In this document: positions 8,337 through 16,979 of the stretch, piece after piece | Layout: each line of letters begins with the position of its first letter | How positions within the stretch are numbered: position 1 is the first letter of the stretch | Origin: Pseudobacteriovorax sp. | GTDB taxonomy: Bacteria > Bdellovibrionota_B > Oligoflexia > Oligoflexales > Oligoflexaceae | Direction: 5' to 3' | DNA length: 64,000 nucleotides | Assembly: GCA_013215145.1 (NCBI GenBank) | Contig: JABSRP010000020.1 | Span: forward strand, 1 to 64,000 | Translations under genes and position numbers: made by a program | The notes under the pieces: model-generated | Told to the model about the DNA's origin: nothing | Database searches by the model: none | The model's input: only the letters and a program-made list of their open reading frames with translations

Positions 8337-10851
8337 GCGGTGGCTCTTCAGGCCAATCGTGTTTCGGGTACCTGCGACGCAGTTCATTGCGGACCTGCTT
8401 GTAGGAGCCTGTCCAGAAGCCGCTTAGATCCTGAGTGATTTGAGCGGGTCTCTGATTTGGTGCCAATAAAACACATCGTAAGCGAATCTTTCCATTTAAG
8501 ATGGTTGGATGATTGGTCTCCTGTAAAAAATCTTGAAGCCGACTTTTAATAGTGGGGCCTCCCTCAGAACTATAATCTATTTTCAATGTCCGCCCAGAAC
8601 GTAACTTGTATTCATCTGGTAACAACTTCTGAAGTAGTATTTGATCGTTATACTCAATCAGATCGTAGATATAGTCCTTCAAAGAGCGTTTTAGGATATT
8701 TTTAAATGAACTATTGCCGTCCACGATATGATCGATTAAAAATTCGAAGAACTCAGATTTGAAATCAGGTATAAGATGAGAGATCTCATGGTTAGTTAAT
8801 AGTTGTGACTTGGTAGTTATGAGATTTAATGTGTTGTCGTTGTCAAATGGATAGGGCCAATGCTCTTTCATATAATCCTTAAGTTGTTCTGGATTTAAGA
8901 TGCCAGAAGTCACGGATTCCTCTTCAGAGATTAAAATTTTGCCGTAGTATATAGCTTCTTTTGCGATGATTTGATGTCTGTCTTCGTCAATATCTGTTGT
9001 TTTTTCTTTGATGAGCATAGACTCGTGGTTTAGTAAAAGCTCCTTTTTCACGGAACAGGCTATTATAATCTGAGTTTTGATCGCAGATTGAAATTTTGAA
9101 GGGTCCTCTTTAGCCTCAAGAGCAATAATAAACTCAGGTTCCTTTAGTACCGAGTCTCTACTAAGGAGGCCCCCTCGTCCTTGACAAAAATTATAAGGTT
9201 TTTCCGGATTACCTCGTTTTTTCTTAGCATTTTTCCTGAATTTGGCAACTCTATCGGCATAGCCTGCTAGCAGTACACGACTGACTTTATGAGAGTCGAG
9301 ATGGTTTAGGTCCCTGAGTCTCTTGTTTAGTTTCAAAAGTTTGGATAGCGATCGATACTGGTCTTCAATCCGCTTGGCTTTCCATTTATCAAAGCTGATA
9401 TCAGTATTGCGATACTTGAACTCAACCCCTTGAAAGAAGTCGATAATTAGGTTCGCTTGGTAAGTTAAATCGCAAGGACCGTCCTCTTGCGGCTGGAATT
9501 GCTGACTCAGGACCGAGCCCTCTCCTAGTAGACTAACGAGTAAGGTAGCTTCGGAATCAAAGCCACATTTATTCGCTTCCAGCATGATAGCGGAATATCT
9601 GGGGTGGAGAGGCCATTTTGTGGCTGATCGTCCAAGCGGTGTGATCTGTTTATTTCCGTCGACAAACTCTAAGGCTTGAAGCAGCTCAAAAGCCTTTTGC
9701 TCATGTTTTTCTGGAGGTAACGAGAGCCAAGGCAGATCTTTCCACTCTAAACCATCCGTTATCATAGATAGAGTTTGCAGTATCAATTCCGAAAGATCGG
9801 TTCTTTGGATCTCAGGACTAAGAAACGAATCTCTTGATTTAAAATCATTTTCCGTGAACAGCCGCAAGGCCTGACCAGGTTTGACTCGCCCGGCTCTACC
9901 GCTTCTTTGGATGACTGATGCCTGGGATATCTTATGCAACTGGAGAGTGGGTAACCCACTCCAATAGGCAAAGCCACTCTCTTTCGCAAGCCCCGTATCG
10001 ATAACTGTGGTTATATTATCGAGAGTTACGGAAGATTCAGCAATATTAGTTGAAAGGATAATTTTCGGAATTGGGCTCGGATGAAAGACAATTTTTTGCT
10101 CGCGGGATGATTGTGCACTGTATAGGCAGCATATGAGATATTCGGTCTTCTTGTATCGCTTATTTAGTTCCGTATCGACCGTCAGGATTTCCCTTTGTCC
10201 CGGTAGGAAGACTAATATATCTCCATCCAGTTTTTTCTGAATCATAGTTTGGATGGCATCGATGACTTTTGCCGAAATATTTTGTTTCGAGCTTTCCATT
10301 GCCTCATAGCTTACTGAAACAGGAAACTGGCGGCCTTTGACTTCAAATGTGGCGGAATCCCTAAGGTGTTTCTCGAGAATTGACGTATCGAGAGTGGCTG
10401 ACATGATAATGAGTTTAGCTTTAGTTTGTTTTTTATCTTGGAGGTGCATAAGCCAGGCAAGTGCCATATCACTTCCTAGATTTCTTTCATGAAACTCGTC
10501 CAGTATAACGAAGTCAAAGTCCAAGGAAGCCGATAATAGCATGCGTTGAAATATGCCTTCGGTCACGTAGGTAAGCTTGCTGTCTTGGTTAGCTTTAGAC
10601 TCCCCTTTAATGCGGTAGCCAATATCCCGTCCACACTCTTGTCCGATTTCTTTGGCCGTAAACTGTGCGGCTAGCTTTGCTGCTACTCGTCTAGGCTCGA
10701 CGACAAGAATCCTTCCCAAGTCAATGAGGGAGAGTGGTAGGGCAGTAGTTTTACCCGCTCCAGGCTCCGCCTTCAAAATGATGCGACTACGCTGGCGCAA
10801 GGCTTTATGGATGTCAGGGAGGACTTTGGTGATGGGCAGGCTGTTATTCAT
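8314..10851 (-). CDS. hrpB: ATP-dependent RNA helicase HrpB
   Basis: An 845-residue DEAH-type helicase of the HrpB family, whose cellular role is poorly defined. Visible motifs in order: Walker A AEPGAGKTT (28-36), motif II LDEFHERN (about 118-125, with DEFH instead of DEAH, usual for HrpB), motif III SATLD, motif IV/V STNIAESSVTL and motif VI QRSGRAGRV. The helicase-associated domain and the HrpB-specific C-terminal domain follow, ending in the family signature of tryptophan and prolines (HDWPEEPPL). Length and layout match full-length HrpB (about 820-850). Its 3' end overlaps the convergent metallopeptidase gene. Confidence 0.93.
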   Translation of the reverse strand: MNNSLPITKVLPDIHKALRQRSRIILKAEPGAGKTTALPLSLIDLGRILVVEPRRVAAKLAAQFTAKEIGQECGRDIGYRIKGESKANQDSKLTYVTEGIFQRMLLSASLDFDFVILDEFHERNLGSDMALAWLMHLQDKKQTKAKLIIMSATLDTSILEKHLRDSATFEVKGRQFPVSVSYEAMESSKQNISAKVIDAIQTMIQKKLDGDILVFLPGQREILTVDTELNKRYKKTEYLICCLYSAQSSREQKIVFHPSPIPKIILSTNIAESSVTLDNITTVIDTGLAKESGFAYWSGLPTLQLHKISQASVIQRSGRAGRVKPGQALRLFTENDFKSRDSFLSPEIQRTDLSELILQTLSMITDGLEWKDLPWLSLPPEKHEQKAFELLQALEFVDGNKQITPLGRSATKWPLHPRYSAIMLEANKCGFDSEATLLVSLLGEGSVLSQQFQPQEDGPCDLTYQANLIIDFFQGVEFKYRNTDISFDKWKAKRIEDQYRSLSKLLKLNKRLRDLNHLDSHKVSRVLLAGYADRVAKFRKNAKKKRGNPEKPYNFCQGRGGLLSRDSVLKEPEFIIALEAKEDPSKFQSAIKTQIIIACSVKKELLLNHESMLIKEKTTDIDEDRHQIIAKEAIYYGKILISEEESVTSGILNPEQLKDYMKEHWPYPFDNDNTLNLITTKSQLLTNHEISHLIPDFKSEFFEFLIDHIVDGNSSFKNILKRSLKDYIYDLIEYNDQILLQKLLPDEYKLRSGRTLKIDYSSEGGPTIKSRLQDFLQETNHPTILNGKIRLRCVLLAPNQRPAQITQDLSGFWTGSYKQVRNELRRRYPKHDWPEEPPLIEKRRG

Positions 10852-10966
10852 TTTGTCAATCTTATTAATGCGTTACATGATCTAAAAAAACTTGCTTGCG
10901 ACGAGTTTCTTATAGCGTCACTTTGTGTATTGTGATATTTACCTGACGCTAGAAAGAAAGGTACCT

Positions 10967-11902
10967 ATGATAGAACATACCTTCAAGGTCAAACAAAACC
11001 TCGTGGGAAAGCGCTTAGATTTGGCGATTGTGTCCGCAGGCCTAAAACTCTCGCGTCGGCAGGCTAAATCAATCATCGATGATGGCAATGCTTTTGTAAA
11101 TGGTCAGCGCATTCGAATTTCGTCAAGAGTTTTGAATTTTGGTGATCAAGTACGGATTTTGTATCACGAGGTGAAAAAAACTCCTTCGAGCGTCGAATTA
11201 TCCTCTGAAGATATTCTTTTCAGAAAGGATGGAATCCTTGTTATTAATAAGCCTTCGGGCCTACCAACGCAAGCATCCAAGGAAACAGATAAGAATCAAG
11301 TTCTCCCCGCATTGTCAAGGCTATGGCAAAAACAAGATTGGAGACGTGAGGAGTTTCATCTCATCCATCGGCTTGATAAAAATACCTCCGGTGTCCTTGT
11401 TTTGGCTGAATCGACTGAGATCAGACATCAACTAGAAAAACAGTTCAGAGATCGCATGGTTGAAAAGCATTATGAAGCTATCTGCCACGGTAAAGCAGAA
11501 GAGACGAAAAGCCTTTCCTGCCGACTCTCAGCTATTGCGCCTCATTCAGGTAAAGTAAAAGTGGTTTCCAAAGGTGGTAAAGCCTCAGAGACGCATTTTG
11601 AACTGGCTGCCTATTCAGAAGAACACGATGTATCCCATGTAAGGTGCCAGCCCATTACAGGCCGGAGTCATCAGATTCGAGTCCATTTGGCCTACTTAAA
11701 TACGCCTATCGTAGCTGATCATATTTATGGATCAAAGCCCTCTGAATTAGTTACATTCTTAGGTAGCGACTATCCAGATAGACAGTTACTTCATGCGAGA
11801 TCTATCAAGTTGATAAACCCTGTCACGGGAAGCCCCATCAAAGTTAAGTCGCCTTATCCTGATGATTTCAAGTTTATGTTGGATCACTTAGGTTTACGTT
11901 GA
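10967..11902 (+). CDS. RluA-family pseudouridine synthase
   Basis: The product (311 residues) has an N-terminal S4 RNA-binding domain (about 12-70, GKRLDLAIVSAGLKLSRRQ) and a pseudouridine synthase domain with the catalytic-Asp motif HRLDKNTSGVLVLA. It closes with PITGRSHQIRVHLAYL, a conserved RluA/RluC/RluD block. It isomerises specific uridines in 23S rRNA or tRNA, but the exact site cannot be told from sequence. The frame extends to GTG 10925, but ATG 10967 follows AAAGAAAGG at the right distance and starts just before the S4 domain. The stop overlaps the Rsm22-like gene by 19 bp tail to tail. Confidence 0.9.
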   Translation: MIEHTFKVKQNLVGKRLDLAIVSAGLKLSRRQAKSIIDDGNAFVNGQRIRISSRVLNFGDQVRILYHEVKKTPSSVELSSEDILFRKDGILVINKPSGLPTQASKETDKNQVLPALSRLWQKQDWRREEFHLIHRLDKNTSGVLVLAESTEIRHQLEKQFRDRMVEKHYEAICHGKAEETKSLSCRLSAIAPHSGKVKVVSKGGKASETHFELAAYSEEHDVSHVRCQPITGRSHQIRVHLAYLNTPIVADHIYGSKPSELVTFLGSDYPDRQLLHARSIKLINPVTGSPIKVKSPYPDDFKFMLDHLGLR

Positions 11903-13074
11903 GTCGGCTGGCTCTCGGTTTTTTCTGTATGGAGAGCTTCACCTCTCAAGAGAGTTCGCCCCTTAATCGACGAGCCAGGGTACTTTTTCAAGTCTTTGCC
12001 CCGACAAACGAGATATTCTGTCTTTTTGATCTTGGCTTGCTTATCGACAACTGGACGACCAACTACCGGGAAAGAACCAGTTAGTATCTTGCTTTCCATG
12101 ATGTTCATCGCGCTTTCGGAAGCAAATATATAGCCGGCATACTTTAAAAATTCGTGATTGATTTTGAGATTTTTATCAATCCTTTGGATCGCTTTGTTGG
12201 TTTGCCAGGTTGTTTCGCTATAACACCAATCCTTTTGGCGTTCAAGCATCGGGCACGGTGAGTTATGGCCACAGGGATAAGCCGCCGTGTAACCGGTTTC
12301 AGTGGCGATATTTCGCAGTTCCATGGCATCTCTGGCAATAAACTGGTTGGCTGGTTCAACGACAAGAAAAAGGGTTTTGCGGTCAGAAAGTGCTTTCATG
12401 AGAGTCGATAATTTTGCTTTGGCCTTTGGGTTTCGTTTGAGCTCATTCCAAACATATCCAAGTACAACTATATTGAGACGCCCCTTATACTGGCGGAGAT
12501 CTTCGCTGCTCGGAATAGCTGTTTCTAATTTCGCTTTTATAGTTCTAACCATAACCTCGGTATCTAAATGCTCAAAGCCCTTCCTGCTGGCATCCAAAAA
12601 TGGACCTTGCTGATCGATCAAGGTCAGGTCAATAGGTCCTGATTTTTTGTTCATTAGGAAGGTTGCTAGAGTCTGACTCATGGCTCCCGTGCCACAACCG
12701 AAATCCCATATTTTGATATTTTGTTGCTTCCATAGCGCATCATTTTGATACTTCCGACCAAAGCGATAAAGCAAATTCCACATCCTCGCTGCATTGGGGA
12801 GATGGAATCCTAATAAATAAGCTGTTGTCTGTTTCTTTGGGTCGAGCAGGTATCTAGGCAGTTGATCGCGATCGGTTGTGAAGGCTTCCCAGAGTTGTCG
12901 AACATTGCCCATTTCTGCTCGCAGGATATGATTGAGCTTATCATCCGAGCTAGTGTGTTCCTTGGAAATACCGCGGATTCGGGCGGTTTCAAGTAGGGTT
13001 GATTCCCAAGCGCGTAGCATCTGTTTGGGAAGGACAGTCTCTGCAGTATGTTTCGGTTTTTTTGCGTGCATCAA
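11884..13074 (-). CDS. Rsm22-like small-subunit ribosomal methyltransferase
   Basis: A 396-residue SAM-dependent methyltransferase. The glycine-rich loop is IWDFGCGTGAMS. A cysteine-rich segment PCGHNSPCPMLERQKDWCY matches the metal/cluster-binding pattern (CxH, CP, DWC) of the Rsm22 family known from mitochondria and some bacteria. A fourth Cys is expected near CRGKDLKKY in the C-terminal RNA-binding extension. Rsm22 proteins act on or help assemble the small ribosomal subunit. Activity here is inferred from family only. The tail is basic and overlaps the RluA gene. It is divergent from lipA. Confidence 0.75.
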   Translation of the reverse strand: MMHAKKPKHTAETVLPKQMLRAWESTLLETARIRGISKEHTSSDDKLNHILRAEMGNVRQLWEAFTTDRDQLPRYLLDPKKQTTAYLLGFHLPNAARMWNLLYRFGRKYQNDALWKQQNIKIWDFGCGTGAMSQTLATFLMNKKSGPIDLTLIDQQGPFLDASRKGFEHLDTEVMVRTIKAKLETAIPSSEDLRQYKGRLNIVVLGYVWNELKRNPKAKAKLSTLMKALSDRKTLFLVVEPANQFIARDAMELRNIATETGYTAAYPCGHNSPCPMLERQKDWCYSETTWQTNKAIQRIDKNLKINHEFLKYAGYIFASESAMNIMESKILTGSFPVVGRPVVDKQAKIKKTEYLVCRGKDLKKYPGSSIKGRTLLRGEALHTEKTESQPTQRKPK

Positions 13075-13176
13075 AGAAGGATCCTGAAGTGGTAATCATT
13101 GCTGAAAGGTGTTATCCTGCCAGGTGCAGTGACATAGCATAAATTCAGTTGATAAGCTAGAAAGACAGGTAAAAAA

Positions 13177-14115
13177 GTGACTTCTGGACCCGAAAGAAAA
13201 AAAGATCTCCATATTAATAAACCAAAGTGGTTAAAAACCAAGATCCCCACTGGATCCACCTACTTTGAGATTAAGAAGGATCTGCGCGGAAAAAAGCTTT
13301 ATACCGTATGTGAAGAAGCTAAGTGCCCTAATATATCGGAGTGTTGGGCGACAAATACGGCTACATTCATGATCCTTGGAGACACTTGCACCAGGGCTTG
13401 CCGCTTCTGCAATGTGAAGACCGGTAATCCAAACGGTTGGCTCGACCCATCAGAGCCGGAAAAAACAGCCCAATCTGTTGAGCTGATGAAGCTTAAGTAC
13501 GCCGTTTTGACTATGGTTGATCGCGATGATCTTCCTGACGGCGGTTCGGCTCATGTTGCTAAGGTTTTAAACAAGATTAGGGTGGTGAGACCAAGTTGTA
13601 AGTTAGAATTTTTAGGGGGGGATTTTCAGGCAAAGGATGAATCTCTTCGGCAGGTTTTGTCCGCATACCCTGAAGTTTTTGCACATAACGTCGAAACTAT
13701 TGAAAGGCTCACTCCTAGGGTAAGAGACGCACGATCAACCTACAGGCGTAGTTTGGAGGTTCTTAGGCGTGTGAAAGAGCTAGCTAACTATAATGTCAAA
13801 ACCAAAAGTGCAATCATGCTTGGTCTGGGTGAGACGAAAGACGAAGTGATTCAAACGCTAAAAGATCTCCGAGACTATAACGTTGACTTTGTGACAATTG
13901 GCCAGTACATGAGACCATCAAAGCGTCATTTGTCTATCAAAGAGTTTGTTGAGCCAGCGGTGTTTGACGAGATTGGTTCTATAGCTAAAGAACTTGGCTT
14001 CACAGCCGTAGCATCGTCTCCTTTGGTGCGAAGTTCCTACAAAGCCGGAGATCTCTACGAAAAAGCCATGGAGTCCGAAGACGCTATTTTTGCAGCGGGA
14101 TCTCAACGTGGCTAA
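13177..14115 (+). CDS. lipA: Lipoyl synthase
   Basis: Radical-SAM enzyme that inserts two sulfurs into octanoyl groups on E2 and GcvH proteins. Both iron-sulfur clusters are present. The auxiliary cluster motif is C45-X4-C50-X5-C56 (CEEAKCPNISEC) and the radical-SAM motif is C71-X3-C75-X2-C78 (CTRACRFC). The C-terminal RSSY serine needed for auxiliary-cluster ligation is also present. 312 residues is the usual length. The start is GTG 13177 after AAAGACAGG. No lipB is visible nearby. The next gene starts inside its last codons, so the two are probably cotranscribed. Confidence 0.95.
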   Translation: MTSGPERKKDLHINKPKWLKTKIPTGSTYFEIKKDLRGKKLYTVCEEAKCPNISECWATNTATFMILGDTCTRACRFCNVKTGNPNGWLDPSEPEKTAQSVELMKLKYAVLTMVDRDDLPDGGSAHVAKVLNKIRVVRPSCKLEFLGGDFQAKDESLRQVLSAYPEVFAHNVETIERLTPRVRDARSTYRRSLEVLRRVKELANYNVKTKSAIMLGLGETKDEVIQTLKDLRDYNVDFVTIGQYMRPSKRHLSIKEFVEPAVFDEIGSIAKELGFTAVASSPLVRSSYKAGDLYEKAMESEDAIFAAGSQRG

Positions 14116-14995
14116 ACGAATCCAGCGATTCGCCATTGGGCTTGTTTCAGCTGTGCTAGCGGGGATTCCTAATTTCATTTTGGAGTTCCTTGTAAGAGTA
14201 CTTACTCAATGTGCCTATATGTTTGCTACAAAGGATAAAGAGAAGCTCTTCTATAATATTTCTTTAGTATACGGACTCCCCAAGCATAGTGTGTTTGCTA
14301 GGACTTTTGCTAAGCAAGTTTTCGCCCACCAAATTTGGATTTTGATTGAGTGTCTAACTTTATCTGTGTTGCCCAAAAAGCATAACGAGATACGTTGTGA
14401 GGGATTCGAGGAGTTCAAAGACTTTATCTGCAACGAAAAAGCCAAAGGTGATGGTGTCATCGTTGTGACCGCCCACCTAGGCAATTGGGAGTACGTTGCC
14501 AAATATAGTGCGCTTGCCACAGGGCAAACCTTTCACGCACTGGCAAAACCCTCGAAAAGCGATGTGCTAACCGAATTTTTAGATCGCTCACGCTCCATGC
14601 AGAACACCAGAGTCTTGTGGACGGATCGAAAATCGATCTTAAAGGACATGCTTTCAGTTTTGAAATCGGGGCAAGTTCTTGGTTTTGTCATGGATCAAAA
14701 ACCGGAAGGGCGACGAGGGCCAATTGTTGAGTTTTTGGGGCAAGATACGGAATTTGTAACGGGACCTGAGAAACTCTCGGGAAAAACCAACTCTCCCATT
14801 ATCGCCGTCTATTGCCTTCGTCTGGGTTTGTGGCATTATCGCCTTGTCTACGAAAAGATCGAGCATAGCTCAGTTAATGAAACATCGTCCGGCCACGAAT
14901 TGACGCAAAAAATGAGTCACTCCATGAGTCATTTCATTAAGCTGTATCCTGAGCAGTGGGTTTGGAATTACAAGCGTTGGAAAAAAATGTCGTGA
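14108..14995 (+). CDS. LpxL/HtrB-type lipid acyltransferase
   Basis: About 295 residues with one N-terminal membrane helix (9-30) and the acyltransferase site HLGNWE (H123 to E128, HX4E), then DQKPEGRRGPIVEFLG, typical of late acyltransferases that add secondary acyl chains to lipid A (or to related glycolipids). It should act at the cytoplasmic face of the inner membrane using acyl-ACP. The frame could begin at TTG 14090, but GTG 14108 follows GGGAT at about 6 nt and starts the helix. That start overlaps lipA by 8 bp, so translation is likely coupled. Substrate (Kdo2-lipid IVA or another lipid) is not determined. Confidence 0.8.
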   Translation: MAKRIQRFAIGLVSAVLAGIPNFILEFLVRVLTQCAYMFATKDKEKLFYNISLVYGLPKHSVFARTFAKQVFAHQIWILIECLTLSVLPKKHNEIRCEGFEEFKDFICNEKAKGDGVIVVTAHLGNWEYVAKYSALATGQTFHALAKPSKSDVLTEFLDRSRSMQNTRVLWTDRKSILKDMLSVLKSGQVLGFVMDQKPEGRRGPIVEFLGQDTEFVTGPEKLSGKTNSPIIAVYCLRLGLWHYRLVYEKIEHSSVNETSSGHELTQKMSHSMSHFIKLYPEQWVWNYKRWKKMS

Positions 14996-15047
14996 TCTCT
15001 ATTCAAAGTGGTGAGACAATAGGGCTAAATCACTTAGGAGCCCCATT

Positions 15048-15728
15048 ATGCTTTGGCAATCATTCTTCAAAACGAGGCTCGAGCCCCACTATCTAATCGA
15101 ATTATTTATTGTTCCCTTAGTTCTCTTTGACTTTAATCCAAATATGCTTTCCCTAATCTCGGGATTATTGGTTTTTTTTGTCGGTTTACTGCTCAAACTT
15201 TGGCTCTTCTCTTACGCGGCAGACCCCGATGGTCAGTTTAGTATTTTCGGTCCTTTTAGATTCTTAAGATTTCCAAATTATCTTTGCAGCTTTTTGATTT
15301 GTATGGCGATTATAATTTGCGCTAGGGCTTTTTATATACTTCCTATATTTTTCATCTGCTACGCTTTGGTTTTTCTATTTGAGACGAAAAAACTTGATAA
15401 GAAGCGCTGCAAGGAATTTGGTTTAGACTATCTGAACTATCGAGATCATGTGTCGGGACTGATTCCGGGATTTCTCCCTTACCCGACCAATACTAGTCTA
15501 AAGAGTAGTATTAGGCACATTTGGGCGGCTCGCCTAAAACCTGAGATTGATACATTCGCTATCACCATGTTGTTTTTTTGTATATCACTGCTGACCATAC
15601 AATTTCAGTTAGATCAATTAGTTTTTACGTTGTTACCCTTAGTCGCTCTTTTGATTTCGTTACAAAGGCTTTGGGTCAAGCTTGAAAAGGATACCTTTCG
15701 ATATGGGACAAATAGAACAAAAATCTGA
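15048..15728 (+). CDS. ICMT/PEMT-like membrane protein (isoprenylcysteine methyltransferase superfamily)
   Basis: A 226-residue polytopic membrane protein with about five to six helices. The segment GPFRFLRFPNYL followed by a hydrophobic helix, then ET..LDKKRCKEFGLDYLNYRDHV, aligns with the conserved C-terminal core of isoprenylcysteine/phospholipid methyltransferases (GPYRxxRHPxY, E, FGxxYxxY). The usual His of RHP is Phe here (RFP), so SAM binding may differ. Promoter and RBS (TTAGGAG, 6 nt before ATG) are good. The acyl-CoA dehydrogenase gene starts within its last 26 bases. Confidence 0.6.
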   Translation: MLWQSFFKTRLEPHYLIELFIVPLVLFDFNPNMLSLISGLLVFFVGLLLKLWLFSYAADPDGQFSIFGPFRFLRFPNYLCSFLICMAIIICARAFYILPIFFICYALVFLFETKKLDKKRCKEFGLDYLNYRDHVSGLIPGFLPYPTNTSLKSSIRHIWAARLKPEIDTFAITMLFFCISLLTIQFQLDQLVFTLLPLVALLISLQRLWVKLEKDTFRYGTNRTKI

Positions 15729-16884
15729 TTTTGACTATTTAAATGTTTTTGCTGAATTGACCGAGGCACAAGAGAATTGGCGACAGGTTGCAAATTCCGT
15801 CGTGAGCAAATACCTACAGCCTGGAGTTTCGGAGGCTTTTGATAAAAATCACTTCGATCGAGACATTCCTCAAATTCTTGGCAGTCATTCTTTGATTGGT
15901 CCCCACGTGTGGACCGATTCAGGTGACCTTGCTGATCCGATTGCAAGTGGACTCATTATGAGGGAGCTCGAACGCTGTGACTCGTCTTATCGTAGTTTTG
16001 CTTCGGTCCAGGGCTCTTTGGTTATGTACCCGATCAAAAAGTATGGTAGCGATAGCCAAAAAGAAAAATGGTTACCCAATCTAGCGGCTGGAAAGTCCAT
16101 AGGTGGCTTTGCGTTAACAGAGCCTCAGGGGGGATCTGATCCTAGCAATATGCAGACTGTGCTAACTAAATCAGAAGAAGGTTTGCGATTGAGAGGTAAA
16201 AAACGATGGGTTACCAATGGTCCGATAGCGGATGTCATAGTCGTTTGGGCAAGGGGAGAGGATGGTATTCAAGGTGTTTTGCTGCCTACTGACCGACCTG
16301 GAATCAAGATACGAAAGATTGATAGAAAGCTTTCACTTTGCATTTCTGAATCTTCAGAAATTGAATTTGATGATGTCTTGCTTGAAGATGTCGATTGTTT
16401 GCCCGGAGCGAATAGTATCGGAAAAGCATTGGATTGCCTTAATCAAGCGCGCTATGGGATTATTTGGGGTGTTCTTGGTGCGGCAGAGTCATGTCTAGTA
16501 GAGACTCTAAACTACTGCGATGAACGAAAACTTTTTAAGAAAAAGCTCTCCGGTTTTCAACTCGTACAAGCTAAACTCTCTGATTGTTGCCTAAAGCTCA
16601 CCCAAGGTCAATTACTGGCGATGCAGTTGGGGCGGTTAAAGTCTTCTAAAGCGGGTATAGCTCCCCATGAAGTCTCCATCGGTAAACAAGGGAATGTACA
16701 TATGGCATTAGAGGTTGCGCGGACTTGTCGCGATATTCTCGGGGCTAATGGTGTTTTACTAGACTTTCATAGCATGCGTCATATGGTGAATTTAGAGACT
16801 GTCTTTACCTACGAAGGAGCCCACGATATCCATAGGCTTATTGTAGGATTGAATATGACTGGCGAAAACGCCTTTGCTAACTGA
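15703..16884 (+). CDS. Glutaryl-CoA dehydrogenase-like acyl-CoA dehydrogenase
   Basis: A 393-residue FAD flavoprotein of the acyl-CoA dehydrogenase superfamily. SSYRSFASVQGSLVM, GGFALTEPQGGSDPSNM, LNQARYGIIWGVLGAAESC and TYEGAHDIHRLIVG match the glutaryl-CoA dehydrogenase subgroup block by block. The catalytic Glu is in TYEGAH. The family reaction is oxidative decarboxylation of glutaryl-CoA to crotonyl-CoA (lysine/tryptophan breakdown), passing electrons to ETF. The frame runs up to TTG 15682, but ATG 15703 after AAAAGGATACC is the better start and overlaps the preceding gene by 26 bp. The ETF-type partner could be the Fe-S oxidoreductase at 52504. Confidence 0.85.
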   Translation: MGQIEQKSDFDYLNVFAELTEAQENWRQVANSVVSKYLQPGVSEAFDKNHFDRDIPQILGSHSLIGPHVWTDSGDLADPIASGLIMRELERCDSSYRSFASVQGSLVMYPIKKYGSDSQKEKWLPNLAAGKSIGGFALTEPQGGSDPSNMQTVLTKSEEGLRLRGKKRWVTNGPIADVIVVWARGEDGIQGVLLPTDRPGIKIRKIDRKLSLCISESSEIEFDDVLLEDVDCLPGANSIGKALDCLNQARYGIIWGVLGAAESCLVETLNYCDERKLFKKKLSGFQLVQAKLSDCCLKLTQGQLLAMQLGRLKSSKAGIAPHEVSIGKQGNVHMALEVARTCRDILGANGVLLDFHSMRHMVNLETVFTYEGAHDIHRLIVGLNMTGENAFAN

Positions 16885-16979
16885 CTTTGAAAGACGTGTT
16901 TTCTATAAAAATCAGATATAATTACAGCTAGATAGCTTTGGTCTGCTGAGAAAAGTTTCAGTTGTTCTGATGAGTTCCG

